A stretch of DNA of 45,412 nt from Acidocella sp. 20-57-95 (GTDB taxonomy: Bacteria; Pseudomonadota; Alphaproteobacteria; Acetobacterales; Acetobacteraceae). The DNA lies in NCBI GenBank assembly GCA_002255575.1, contig NCAT01000017.1, positions 1-45,412 of the forward strand, in the 5' to 3' direction. Made by a program: the position numbers and the translations under genes. The notes below the pieces were generated by a model, which saw only the letters and a program-made list of their open reading frames with translations, did no database searches and was not told where the DNA came from. Shown one piece after another: positions 17,850 to 26,362 of the stretch (the stretch's first letter is position 1; each line of letters begins with the position of its first letter).

Positions 17850-18813
17850 TTTTGAAATCGGCGTGCTGGGGGCGGGCGCCTGGGGTACGGCTTTGGCCGT
17901 GCTGGTGGCCAAGCAAGGCAGGAAGGTGGCGTTATGGGCACGGGATGCTGAGCGGGCGGCGGTGATGGAAGCCTCGCGGTTGAACCCGCGGTTGCCGGGG
18001 GTGGTGCTGCCAGACTCGTTGCGGGTTAGCTATGAATTTCCAGATGCGCAGATTTTGTTGGTATGTGTGCCGATGCAGCATTTGCGGGGTACTTTGCTGG
18101 CCTTGCCACAAAAGCGCGCAGTTTTGGTTTTATGCTGTAAAGGGCTAGAACAAAATTCACTGCTGCTACCGCCTGAATTAGTGGAATCAGTGTTACCGGG
18201 GCAACAAGTTGCGATGCTGACCGGGCCGAATTTTGCGGATGAAATTGCGGCGGGGCTGCCGGCTGCTTCGGTATTGGCGGCAACAGATGCAATGTTGCGG
18301 GCCGATTTGATGGCGGCCCTTCGTAGCGACACGCTGCGGCTGTATGGCAGTGCCGATGTGCTGGGTGCTGCCCTTGGCGGGGCTGCCAAGAATGTGGTTG
18401 CGATCGCCTCCGGCGTGGTGATGGGTGCGGGCTTGGGTGAAAATGCCCGGGCGGCGCTGATCACGCGCGGCATCGCGGAAATTGCGCGCCTGGCGGTAGC
18501 GCTGGGGGGCAAGGCGGAGACGGTTTCGGGCTTGTCTGGCCTGGGGGATTTGTTGCTGACCTGTACCGGGACGAGCAGCCGGAATTACTCGCTGGGTACC
18601 GCGTTAGGAAAAGGCGAAGCGCTGGCAGCAATTTTGCAAAGCCGGACGAGTGTGACCGAAGGGGTTGCCACGGCACCGGCTTTGTTGGCGCGGGCCAAAG
18701 CGGTAAATGTGGAGATGCCGATCACCGAGGCGGTGACGGCGTTGCTGGCGGGCAGGTTGGATGTGGCCGGGACCATGCGGGCATTGATGGGGCGGGCGTT
18801 GCGCGATGAGTGA
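17842..18813 (+). CDS. gpsA: Glycerol-3-phosphate dehydrogenase [NAD(P)+]
   Basis: 323 residues from the ATG at 17842 (a TTG directly before it is also in frame). GpsA reduces dihydroxyacetone phosphate to sn-glycerol-3-phosphate for phospholipid synthesis. GAGAWGTALA near the N-terminus binds NAD(P); LTGPNFADEIAAGLPAA, GAAKNVVAIASGV with the catalytic lysine, and GLSGLGDLLLTC are the family motifs. The end at 18813 lies 10 bp from the convergent rsmA stop. Confidence 0.95.
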   Translation: MSDFEIGVLGAGAWGTALAVLVAKQGRKVALWARDAERAAVMEASRLNPRLPGVVLPDSLRVSYEFPDAQILLVCVPMQHLRGTLLALPQKRAVLVLCCKGLEQNSLLLPPELVESVLPGQQVAMLTGPNFADEIAAGLPAASVLAATDAMLRADLMAALRSDTLRLYGSADVLGAALGGAAKNVVAIASGVVMGAGLGENARAALITRGIAEIARLAVALGGKAETVSGLSGLGDLLLTCTGTSSRNYSLGTALGKGEALAAILQSRTSVTEGVATAPALLARAKAVNVEMPITEAVTALLAGRLDVAGTMRALMGRALRDE

Positions 18814-18823
18814 GGCGAGCGCG

Positions 18824-19648
18824 TCACAAACTCTCCAGCATCAACCGTTCAAATTCCGCAACGCTTAAAGTCTCTGCCCGGCGGTCTGGCGCAATTTTGG
18901 CGCGGTTGAGCAAAGCCTCGCCGCCCAAACTACGCAGAGATCCGCGCAGCATTTTGCGGCGTTGGCCGAAGGCGGCGGCGGTGAGGCGTTCCATAGCTTT
19001 GAAATGTTCAACCGGCGGCTGGGTTTTTTTAGGATACAGCCGCACCACCGCGGATTCCACTTTTGGCGGTGGCGAAAATGCACCGGCCGGCACATGCATG
19101 GCAATATCAACATCGCACAGCCACTGCGCCAGCACGGAAACGCGGCCATAGGCGCTGCTATTGGGTGCGGCGGCAATACGCTCCGCCACTTCCTGCTGGA
19201 ACATCAAGACCATCGATTGGTAGTCTCCTGCCTGTGCCAGCCATTTGATCAGCAGCATCGTGCCGACATTGTAAGGCAGGTTGGCGATGATCGCGCGCGG
19301 GGCGGCGGTAAGGCTGGTGAGGTCTAGTTTTAGGGCGTCCGCTTCCAAAACATTCAGGCGCGCATCAAAGCCCGCGAGGAATTTGGTGGCGGCGACCGCG
19401 CGCGGGTCTAATTCCACCGCCAGCACGCTGGCGGCCTCGCTGGCCAGCAAAGCGCGGGTCAGGCCGCCTGGTCCGGGACCGATCTCAATCACGTTTACGC
19501 CGGCGAGCGCGCCCGCAGCACGGCAGATACGCTCCAGCAGGTTCGGGTCCAGTAAAAAATGCTGCCCGAGGGATTTGTCCGGGCGTAAATCGAATTGCGC
19601 GATAATGTCACGCAGCGGTGGTAAACTTGTTGGCAAGTGTGGCTTCAT
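18824..19648 (-). CDS. rsmA: 16S rRNA (adenine(1518)/(1519)-N6)-dimethyltransferase
   Basis: 274 residues from the ATG at 19648 (MKPHLPTSLPPLRD). The longer frame upstream to 19741 would overlap the divergent chloride transporter gene and is not conserved-looking. RsmA/KsgA dimethylates two adenines of the small-subunit rRNA 3' hairpin. SLGQHFLLD, VIEIGPGPGGLTRALL (motif I) and the catalytic NLPYN (motif IV) are present, followed by the FSPPPKVESAVV motif of the C-terminal domain. It stands alone on the minus strand. Confidence 0.95.
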   Translation of the reverse strand: MKPHLPTSLPPLRDIIAQFDLRPDKSLGQHFLLDPNLLERICRAAGALAGVNVIEIGPGPGGLTRALLASEAASVLAVELDPRAVAATKFLAGFDARLNVLEADALKLDLTSLTAAPRAIIANLPYNVGTMLLIKWLAQAGDYQSMVLMFQQEVAERIAAAPNSSAYGRVSVLAQWLCDVDIAMHVPAGAFSPPPKVESAVVRLYPKKTQPPVEHFKAMERLTAAAFGQRRKMLRGSLRSLGGEALLNRAKIAPDRRAETLSVAEFERLMLESL

Positions 19649-19690
19649 TGCGCTTGTTAGCCCGGGGGCGGGCGTGGCAACAAGGGTGCA

Positions 19691-21493
19691 ATGCTTGAGC
19701 AGACCACACCCGCCGCGCCGCCGCCGAAAACCCATCGGCATTTAGGGGACTGGGTGGTCCATGCGCCACAGAGATTGCGGGCCTGGGTACGGGCTGATGA
19801 AATCTGGCTGGCGATTTTGTCGGCTGTGGTCGGTGTGCTGGGCGGCGCCTCGGTGGCGTTGATCGAACTGGCCACCGAGGCAATGCATACGAGGCTATTT
19901 GCTTTGCCGACTGGTCAGGGCCTTTCCGAATCCGCGGCGGTGGCGCCGTTACGGGCGTTTTTCGTGCCATTGTTGGGGGGCGCGGTGTTAGGGGTCTCGC
20001 TTTGGGCGCTGGCCAAATTACGGCCGCGGCCGTTGGTGGACCCGGTGGAGGCCAATGCGCTGTATGGTGGCCGGGTCTCGTTGAATGACAGTATCATCGT
20101 GGCGCTGCAGACAACCTGGTCAAACGGGGTCGGGGCATCGGTGGGTATGGAGGCCGGGTTCGCGCAGATTGGGGCGGGCATCGCATCGCGGTTGGGGCGC
20201 AGTTTCCGGTTGCGGCGAAATGATTTGCGGGTGCTGGTAGGTGCTGGTGCCGCCGCGGCCATTGGCGGGGCCTTCAACGCACCGCTTTGCGGCGCGTTTT
20301 ACGGCATTGAATTAATTATAGGTATATATTCCATTACCACCCTGCCGTTTGTGGTGATTGCTGCCTTGGCTGGCACGCTAACCACGCAATTATTGCTGGG
20401 CGGCACCCCGCCTTTGAGCGTGGCCCTGCCGCTGGATGTACCGGGGTCTGCCTACCCGATGGTAGTGGTTCTGGGCGTGCTGTCCGGACTGGCCGGTATT
20501 GCGATTATGCGCGGTGTGACGGCGATTGAAGCCGGGTTCCGGCGTTCGGGTATTCCGCTATGGGCACGGCCGGTGCTGGGGGGCGCGGTGGTGGGGGTGT
20601 TAGGCTGTATTACGCCAAAAGCCCTTTCATCTGGCCATTCGGCCTTGCATGCAGATATCGGGGTGACGTTTCCGTTTTTTGTGCTGTTGCTGTTTTTTGT
20701 TCTCAAAGCCGTTGCATCAGCGTTTTCCATCGGGTCGGGGTTTCGCGGCGGCCTGTTTTTCGCCTCGCTGTTTTTGGGCGCGCTGTTCGGCAAGTTGTTT
20801 GCGGGGTTAATGCTGCTGACCCCGTTGGTAACGCCCATGCCAGTAGGGTTTTATGCGGTGGTGGGTATGAGCGCACTGGCCACCGCCATTGTGGGCGGGC
20901 CCATGACCATGACGTTTTTGGCCCTGGAGAGCACACAGAATTTTGCGGTGACCATGGCGGTGCTGGCGGCAGCCATTGTTTCGACCATCACGGTACGGCG
21001 GCTATTTGGGTATTCCTTTGCGACGTGGCGGTTTCATTTGCGTGGTGAGACGATCCGGAGCGCGGTGGATATTGGTTGGATCAATAACCTGACGGTGGGG
21101 CGCATGATGCGACCCGTACAGGCCATAGTGCAGCAAGATATGGCGCTCGGCGCATTCATGCGGGAATATCCGTTAGGGGCGGTACAGCGCGTGATCGTCA
21201 CGGATGCCGAGGATAAATATGCGGGGATTGTTTACCCGGCAGAAGCGTTTGGGCTGGGAACCGCGGACGGTGTGGTTGCGGATATTTTGCACCATGCGGA
21301 ACATTTCCTGTTGCCGGGTATGACCGTGAAGGAAGCAATTGCGGCGTTTGAGACCGCCGAGGCCGATGCACTTCCGGTGCTTGATTCAACTGCGAACCGT
21401 AATGTGACAGGCCTGTTGACCGAGCAATATGCGTTACGGCGTTACAATGAAGAGCTAGACCGGCGGCGGCGTGAGATTTCAGGCGAGGGGTAA
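19691..21493 (+). CDS. ClC-family chloride channel/transporter with CBS domains
   Basis: A 600-residue membrane protein with about 10-12 helices over residues 40-450 and a C-terminal pair of CBS-like segments (about 475-590). The selectivity-filter region reads VGMEAGFAQIG, keeping the gating glutamate of the G-x-E-x-P motif but not the following proline. FNAPLCGAFYGIELIIG matches the next ClC helix, and GSGFRGGLFFASLFLGALFG the third signature. The first signature (GSGIP) is replaced by LYGGRVSLNDS. This fits a proteobacterial ClC subfamily; channel versus exchanger, and chloride versus other anions, cannot be settled. Divergent from rsmA with 42 bp between starts. Confidence 0.82.
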   Translation: MLEQTTPAAPPPKTHRHLGDWVVHAPQRLRAWVRADEIWLAILSAVVGVLGGASVALIELATEAMHTRLFALPTGQGLSESAAVAPLRAFFVPLLGGAVLGVSLWALAKLRPRPLVDPVEANALYGGRVSLNDSIIVALQTTWSNGVGASVGMEAGFAQIGAGIASRLGRSFRLRRNDLRVLVGAGAAAAIGGAFNAPLCGAFYGIELIIGIYSITTLPFVVIAALAGTLTTQLLLGGTPPLSVALPLDVPGSAYPMVVVLGVLSGLAGIAIMRGVTAIEAGFRRSGIPLWARPVLGGAVVGVLGCITPKALSSGHSALHADIGVTFPFFVLLLFFVLKAVASAFSIGSGFRGGLFFASLFLGALFGKLFAGLMLLTPLVTPMPVGFYAVVGMSALATAIVGGPMTMTFLALESTQNFAVTMAVLAAAIVSTITVRRLFGYSFATWRFHLRGETIRSAVDIGWINNLTVGRMMRPVQAIVQQDMALGAFMREYPLGAVQRVIVTDAEDKYAGIVYPAEAFGLGTADGVVADILHHAEHFLLPGMTVKEAIAAFETAEADALPVLDSTANRNVTGLLTEQYALRRYNEELDRRRREISGEG

Positions 21494-21743
21494 ATTTTCT
21501 GTATAAAAAATAGTCAAAGTCGAATGAAACGGAGCAAAGTTTGAGCGATCTAAATTATAATACAGAAGTAAGACGTTTGGTATTTTAAAATAGATTTTAA
21601 TAAAAATTAAAACTAGTTATTTTTAATTAAAAACAGTTCACATAGTCGTGTGCCATTAAAATAACTTTATCTTCGGGCGGATTTTTTGTTGCCATTTTTG
21701 CGCTGCAACGATACCAACACACTTGAATATTAAGAGGTTTTTA
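21494..21743. other. AT-rich intergenic stretch upstream of the secreted repeat protein gene
   Basis: 250 bp without a gene and visibly much richer in A/T than its surroundings, especially 21540-21660. It includes an 8-bp AT-only inverted repeat (AATTAAAA at 21605-21612, TTTTAATT at 21621-21628) but no GC-stem terminator. It is the 5' region of the gene at 21744 and probably holds its promoter; no clear -35/-10 pair could be fixed. Such stretches often bind nucleoid silencers or mark acquired DNA, which is inference. Confidence 0.6.
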
Positions 21744-23273
21744 ATGTCTGGGACCCACTCGGTCACGATCATTGGCGGGAGTTCTGGCTCTGTCCCTGGT
21801 GGGCTGGTGCCGGTGCCGCTTGATGTTCAAAACCCGGTTATTACCAGTCTCCAGTTTTTGTTTGGCAGCACGGTCGGTGGGGCGCAATCAACGCCTGGCT
21901 ACTCGGATTCCATCGCTGCCGGTAAGCTGTATCTACAAAACGCGGATATCGCGACCGTATCCGGGCCATTTACGTTTGCGCCAAACAGTTCAGGCCTCCC
22001 GGGGATTTATGAGCTGACAAATTATGCCTCCACGGGTGCCACGGTTGCGGGCTCTACGAGTATTACTGGCAGTCTGCCGGCCAACTATCAGACACTGATT
22101 GTCGAGGCGCCGGGCGCCACTACGATTAACGGCAATGGCAGCGACAGTTTCCTTGGTGTTATAGGTAGAAACAGCCCCACCTACTTTAATACCGAGGGCG
22201 GGAGCGGCACCGTTATTGCTGGTGGTGCGGGCGATTATGTTGGGCTTGAAGGCACGACTTGGAATTTCATTGGCTCCACCGACGGGGGTGATACGATCAA
22301 CACCTCAGCCGCCAATTCGGCCATTTCAGTGTTTGGCTCGGGTACCAACACGAGCGGTTTTGGCTCACAAAACTTACCGAGCAATGTTGTTGGGATTGTT
22401 GAGGGTAATGTATCCGTCAATGCATACGGAACAAACGATCTCGTTGCTTTCAACAACGGTACAGGAAGTGGTTATGTAACCGTTGACGGCAGCGCAAACA
22501 TTTTGGTCAATGGTGGGTTTGCAACGGTTGATGCGGCACCCGGTAGCGGATCGGTCAACGCATTTTTTGCTCATGATGGCGGTACGATTGATTTCATTAA
22601 TAATAGTGGTGGTGCTCAGACCGTATCAGGTGATATCCAAGGCGCGATTGGCGGAAGCGCGACGGTGTTTGGCGGTGCCGGTGGCGGTTACTACCAAGGC
22701 GGTGTAGGCGGCAACAACTCTCTAGTTGGTGGCAGTGGTGCTGTTACATTGATTGGTGCCGGGTCCTCGACCTATGAACTGGCCGCGAGCAGCGTCGGTG
22801 GCGGGAACGCCCTGTTCGCCGATTCCGCCGGTGGCAGCACGACCATGATCGGCGCGGTTGGTTCTGGCAACAACCTGTTTGCAGGTTCAACTGGCAGCTT
22901 GGTGGTCTCTACCCGTGGGGCGGGTACGCAATCATTCTTTGTTGGTGCCTCTGGCCAGGAAAACCTAACCGGCTCCACTGTGAGCGGTGCTCAGAACAAC
23001 TATTATTTCCTACAGGATAGCACCGGCTCCGGCTCTGATATCATTACCAACTTCAATATTGCCACGGATAACCTGTTCATCAACCCATTCAGTGTTGATA
23101 GCACAACGGGCGCGAATACTGGTGGTGTCAACATCGTCAATATCTCGCAGAACTTCGGAAGTGGCGGCGGCGTTATTGTTTCTTTGAGCGACAGCACGAC
23201 AATCAAGTTGTATGGCGTATCTTTGACAGCGGCGGACGCCGCGACGCAGAGCGGTGGTGTGTACCACCTGTAA
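21744..23273 (+). CDS. Secreted beta-strand-repeat (RTX-like) surface protein
   Basis: 509 residues from the ATG at 21744, which is preceded by AAGAGG at a good distance; a TTG at 21723 is in frame but lies upstream of this site. No N-terminal signal peptide is present. The protein is Gly-, Ser-, Thr- and Asn-rich with no cysteine, and carries degenerate repeats such as GGAGDYVGLEG, GGSGAVTLIGAGSSTYEL and GSGNNLFAGSTGSLVV. The C-terminus has GSDIITNFNIATDNLFI and a hydrophobic end, as in proteins exported by type I secretion. Canonical Ca-binding GGxGxDxL nonapeptides are weak. An adhesin or matrix role is inferred. It shares style and C-terminal layout with the gene at 1-1955. It has its own terminator. 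Confidence 0.72.
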   Translation: MSGTHSVTIIGGSSGSVPGGLVPVPLDVQNPVITSLQFLFGSTVGGAQSTPGYSDSIAAGKLYLQNADIATVSGPFTFAPNSSGLPGIYELTNYASTGATVAGSTSITGSLPANYQTLIVEAPGATTINGNGSDSFLGVIGRNSPTYFNTEGGSGTVIAGGAGDYVGLEGTTWNFIGSTDGGDTINTSAANSAISVFGSGTNTSGFGSQNLPSNVVGIVEGNVSVNAYGTNDLVAFNNGTGSGYVTVDGSANILVNGGFATVDAAPGSGSVNAFFAHDGGTIDFINNSGGAQTVSGDIQGAIGGSATVFGGAGGGYYQGGVGGNNSLVGGSGAVTLIGAGSSTYELAASSVGGGNALFADSAGGSTTMIGAVGSGNNLFAGSTGSLVVSTRGAGTQSFFVGASGQENLTGSTVSGAQNNYYFLQDSTGSGSDIITNFNIATDNLFINPFSVDSTTGANTGGVNIVNISQNFGSGGGVIVSLSDSTTIKLYGVSLTAADAATQSGGVYHL

Positions 23274-23305
23274 GTTCTAAAGTTTTATTACCTAACCAAA
23301 AATCT

Positions 23306-23345
23306 ATGGCCGGCATTATGTACATAATGGCTGGCCATATTTTTT
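23306..23345 (+). terminator. Rho-independent terminator of the RTX-like gene
   Basis: A long hairpin, ATGGCCGGCATTATG paired with CATAATGGCTGGCCAT (one G:U pair and one bulged G), is followed by six T residues. It starts 32 bp after the stop codon and isolates the gene from the dioxygenase gene. Confidence 0.9.
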
Positions 23346-23436
23346 GTGGAACAGAAGAATAATGAAATCATTGATTTGATTCTGCAGATGCGCGGGATTA
23401 CGAGAGCAAGACCTGTCACGAGCAAAAAGACTGCGC

Positions 23437-24294
23437 ATGAAGATTACCTTTGAAGATTTATCCGAGACTCCCCTGGAATCATCGCTGCCGCCGTTGGATC
23501 GCTCTGGTCTCGATGAGGCGCGCCTGACCGAAGACCAAGCGGCCTGGGTTCGGGACGGGGCTGTTATCAAGCGGAAGTTCTTTCCCGACGCGTTGCTGGA
23601 TGCGTATATCGACCGGCGCGCCGCCTTCCGGCCCGGCACAAACTGGTTCAAAAGTGGCTGGCCGGATGGAAATTGCTACGAAGGGATACCTGAACTACGC
23701 AATGTCGCGCTCCATCCGCCTTTAATGGAACTGCTCAAAGAGCTTATCGGCGAGCAGATGCTTTTTCATCTGGCGCTCACGGGCTGGATCAGCACTGAGC
23801 GGGAATGGCACCAGGATGACTACCTGAACCCGCCTTTTGTGAATACGTGGTACGCGGCTGTTTGGATTGCGCTTGACACCATCCATGCTGACAGCGGGCC
23901 GTTTGAATATGTGCCGGGCTCACAGAAATGGCCGCTTCTGCGTGGCGAAAAGGTCAGGCAGTTTTTGTCAGAAGAGGAACGGCAGCGGGTTGACCCGGTC
24001 ACGGGTATCAACCAGTGGCCGTCCTATTCCGAGCGTTATGTAACGCCGGCGATTGAAGAAAAAATTCGGTTGAGCGGCTTACCGATCAGGTCGTTTCTGG
24101 CCGAAAAAGGTGACATTTTAATTTGGCACTCACGGCTGATGCATCGCGGCTCCCGGCCCAAGTCAGACATACCACGCAAATCGCTCATAACCCATTATTC
24201 CGGGGTCAATCACCGGCAGGACATGTTTGTGACTGAAAGCGATTGCAACGGCCAAAGATTCGCCGTCTTCAGAAATTCCATAATGCTGGATTAA
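23437..24294 (+). CDS. Phytanoyl-CoA dioxygenase (PhyH) family protein
   Basis: A 285-residue non-haem Fe(II)/2-oxoglutarate-dependent oxygenase. The iron ligands are visible as H125-x-D127 (WHQDDY) and H236 (LMHRGS), with R247 eleven residues on as the probable 2-oxoglutarate carboxylate ligand. DSGPFEYVPGSQKW at about 152-165 is the usual PhyH strand-turn segment. Bacterial members hydroxylate varied small molecules; the substrate is unknown. No signal peptide, so cytoplasmic. It follows the RTX-like gene after a terminator and is convergent with a methyltransferase gene, which hints at a modification role but does not show it. The start at 23437 is the first ATG of the frame. Confidence 0.83.
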   Translation: MKITFEDLSETPLESSLPPLDRSGLDEARLTEDQAAWVRDGAVIKRKFFPDALLDAYIDRRAAFRPGTNWFKSGWPDGNCYEGIPELRNVALHPPLMELLKELIGEQMLFHLALTGWISTEREWHQDDYLNPPFVNTWYAAVWIALDTIHADSGPFEYVPGSQKWPLLRGEKVRQFLSEEERQRVDPVTGINQWPSYSERYVTPAIEEKIRLSGLPIRSFLAEKGDILIWHSRLMHRGSRPKSDIPRKSLITHYSGVNHRQDMFVTESDCNGQRFAVFRNSIMLD

Positions 24295-24445
24295 CTATTT
24301 TGGAAATTTCTTGGAAGACCTGCCTATCTTGCCACTACTGTTTCCGAATTTCCTGATCGAGCTATGTTGATATTTTTTTTTTGCGAAAAAAATCTACGCC
24401 GTCCGACTTATGGTGCTATGCAGGTTACCAAGTATAGGTGGATGC

Positions 24446-26194
24446 TTAGGCCTTTGCCCGCTGGCGCTCTAGCAGATCTACCGGCGCGCCGCCATGAAGC
24501 GGGATCAGTTCTGATAAAAGGCTGGTTGCGAGGTCGCGGCGGCTCAGCCGGTCGAGCGCAATAACTTCGCCGCGGACGGCGGGCCAGAACATGTTGCCAG
24601 GGTCTGCCTGGTTGTTCAAAAACAGGGTGCGCAATTGGCGGAAACTTTCAGCCGCGCGCGGGTAGTATTTTTCATCCTGTAATGCCAACACGCCGAGCGA
24701 GAATAGCGCATCGCGGCGTAATTCGAATGCAAAGCTGTTATCGGGCAGATACAATTCCAGGGCTTTTTGCAAGTGGCGCGCTGTTTCAAACGCACCGCTG
24801 CTGACCAGGCTGACAAAAGCGCGCCAGATGATTGTAATGGATGCAGCATCTTGCTGTAGCAGGCTTTGCGCTTCTGCAACGGTATCAGGATGTGCGGTAT
24901 CTGCCAAACAGAGCAGAATTTCCGCCTTCGTAGCCCCAAGCAGGCTGGCGGACAGTCCATCAATCAGAGATCGCTGTGCTAAAGCCCCCTGCAAAGCATC
25001 AAGCGCGGCCAGCGACATTCGGAAAACTGGCAGCACATCAGCCCGCTTCTGGCCGCGGCACAGTAGGTAGATGGCGCGGCTGTAAAGGATCATGCCGAGC
25101 CCGAGCGGTATGATGCGGGCCAGATCGGCCAGGCTGGCGCGCGCGGTAGCGGCAGGCAGGGCTGTCATGCTGTTTAAATCGAGTGCGAAACGCTGTTTGG
25201 CGGCAGGGACCAGAACCGACCATGCGGCTTCCGCCGCGTCGTAATCGCCATCCTGCACGGCTTCAAACATGCCGCGCCCGGCGAAGCCGAAGCGTAAATC
25301 AGATTCCGGTTCAGCAACGCGGCCACGCTCAACCAGATATTGCCGGAACATGGCACGGCCGGCGGCAACATCCTGGCCGAGCGTAAAGGCAGCGGCGGAT
25401 GCGTAGGCGATGAGAGTCATGTCGGTTTCGAGGATTTGAACATGCGAAAAACCGGCATTTTGCAGAGCGATTTGCAAACTATGCGCAGTTTGCAGCACCA
25501 GATGCGCGCCTGGCGACAAGGTTGGCAGCAGGATGTTTGCAGCCTGTGCGGGGGCAACCAGGGCACCGTTGGGTGTGGTGAGCATGAGGATGCCGTTATC
25601 GGCCAGCGCCCGCCGCATGAGTTGGAAGAATCCTGGCGGATGGGCGAGATGTTCGACAACTTCTGTGGCGATCACGACATCATAGGGGCCTTTGGCAAGG
25701 TCTTTCTCTTCGAAATAATCCTGGGTGACGGTCAGCCCCAGTTCGCGGATGCCGAATTCGGCCAGTGGGGAAGGGTCATAGCCTTCGCCGACCCAGCCGC
25801 GGGCGCGAACGCCGAAATCCAACCCAAAGCCATACGCGCCGCCAATTTCCAGCAGACGTGCGCCAGCAGGTTTGGCGATCCGGGTAAGCGGCTCGGTAAT
25901 GGGCCAGATGCCGGCGCCGATTTGGGTTTGGTAGATATGCCAGCCAATTTCGATCAGTTCGGGCGTACCATAGTCCATTGTCTCAACATTATCGAAAAAC
26001 AAGGCTGTGCAGGCGGAACAAATGTGAATCTGGTAGAAATGCTCGGCATCAGGTGGCCGGTAGTCGATATCCAGCAGCTTGGCAGCATCGCCGTTATGGC
26101 CGCAATTCGGGCAGGCCAAGCGATGGTGCGTGTCAGCCGCCCAGGCGATTTCGATATGCTCGGCAATTCTGATTTTAGGTCCAGAGTGAGACAA
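24446..26194 (-). CDS. SAM-dependent methyltransferase with N-terminal zinc motif and C-terminal helical repeats
   Basis: A 582-residue three-part protein. Residues about 25-65 hold two C-x2-C pairs (C28/C31 and C59/C62), a zinc-ribbon layout like that before some sugar C-methyltransferases. Residues about 105-265 form a class I methyltransferase: LLEIGGAYGFGLDF (motif I), an acidic GYDPS and VIATEVVEHLAHPPGF. Residues about 300-575 are alpha-helical with TPR-like character and no catalytic motif. The substrate is unknown; a sugar, lipid or protein are all possible. It is transcribed alone, convergent with the PhyH gene. The 151-bp gap between them holds a T10-GCG-A7 stretch near 24373 but no GC-stem terminator. 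Confidence 0.75.
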   Translation of the reverse strand: MSHSGPKIRIAEHIEIAWAADTHHRLACPNCGHNGDAAKLLDIDYRPPDAEHFYQIHICSACTALFFDNVETMDYGTPELIEIGWHIYQTQIGAGIWPITEPLTRIAKPAGARLLEIGGAYGFGLDFGVRARGWVGEGYDPSPLAEFGIRELGLTVTQDYFEEKDLAKGPYDVVIATEVVEHLAHPPGFFQLMRRALADNGILMLTTPNGALVAPAQAANILLPTLSPGAHLVLQTAHSLQIALQNAGFSHVQILETDMTLIAYASAAAFTLGQDVAAGRAMFRQYLVERGRVAEPESDLRFGFAGRGMFEAVQDGDYDAAEAAWSVLVPAAKQRFALDLNSMTALPAATARASLADLARIIPLGLGMILYSRAIYLLCRGQKRADVLPVFRMSLAALDALQGALAQRSLIDGLSASLLGATKAEILLCLADTAHPDTVAEAQSLLQQDAASITIIWRAFVSLVSSGAFETARHLQKALELYLPDNSFAFELRRDALFSLGVLALQDEKYYPRAAESFRQLRTLFLNNQADPGNMFWPAVRGEVIALDRLSRRDLATSLLSELIPLHGGAPVDLLERQRAKA

Positions 26195-26311
26195 TGTAGC
26201 AAGCTCCTCGCGATTGAAAGCGCCATAGCCATAGCAGGCTTGAGTAACAATTGTCTTGCGGTGGGTTGGCTGGTGAGCGTGTGACAGTGATTTTTGTGGC
26301 TAGGCCGAAAC

Positions 26312-26338
26312 AAAAAGACCGGTGCAAATGCACCGGCC
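26312..26338 (-). terminator. Rho-independent terminator of the sucAB transcript
   Basis: Read on the minus strand, GGCCGGTGCA and TGCACCGGTC form a near-perfect stem with one mismatch, followed by five T residues. It lies about 25 bp after the sucB stop at 26363. Confidence 0.85.
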
Positions 26339-26362
26339 TTGTTTGAGGGGGTTTGGAAAACC

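Noticed and set aside
21605..21628. AT-only inverted repeat as a terminator of the chloride transporter gene
   Set aside because: An 8-bp stem without G:C pairs is not a credible terminator; it is a by-product of the AT-rich composition.
24373..24392. T10-GCG-A7 stretch as a bidirectional terminator between the PhyH and methyltransferase genes
   Set aside because: The stem would contain only A:T pairs around a tiny loop, too weak for intrinsic termination.
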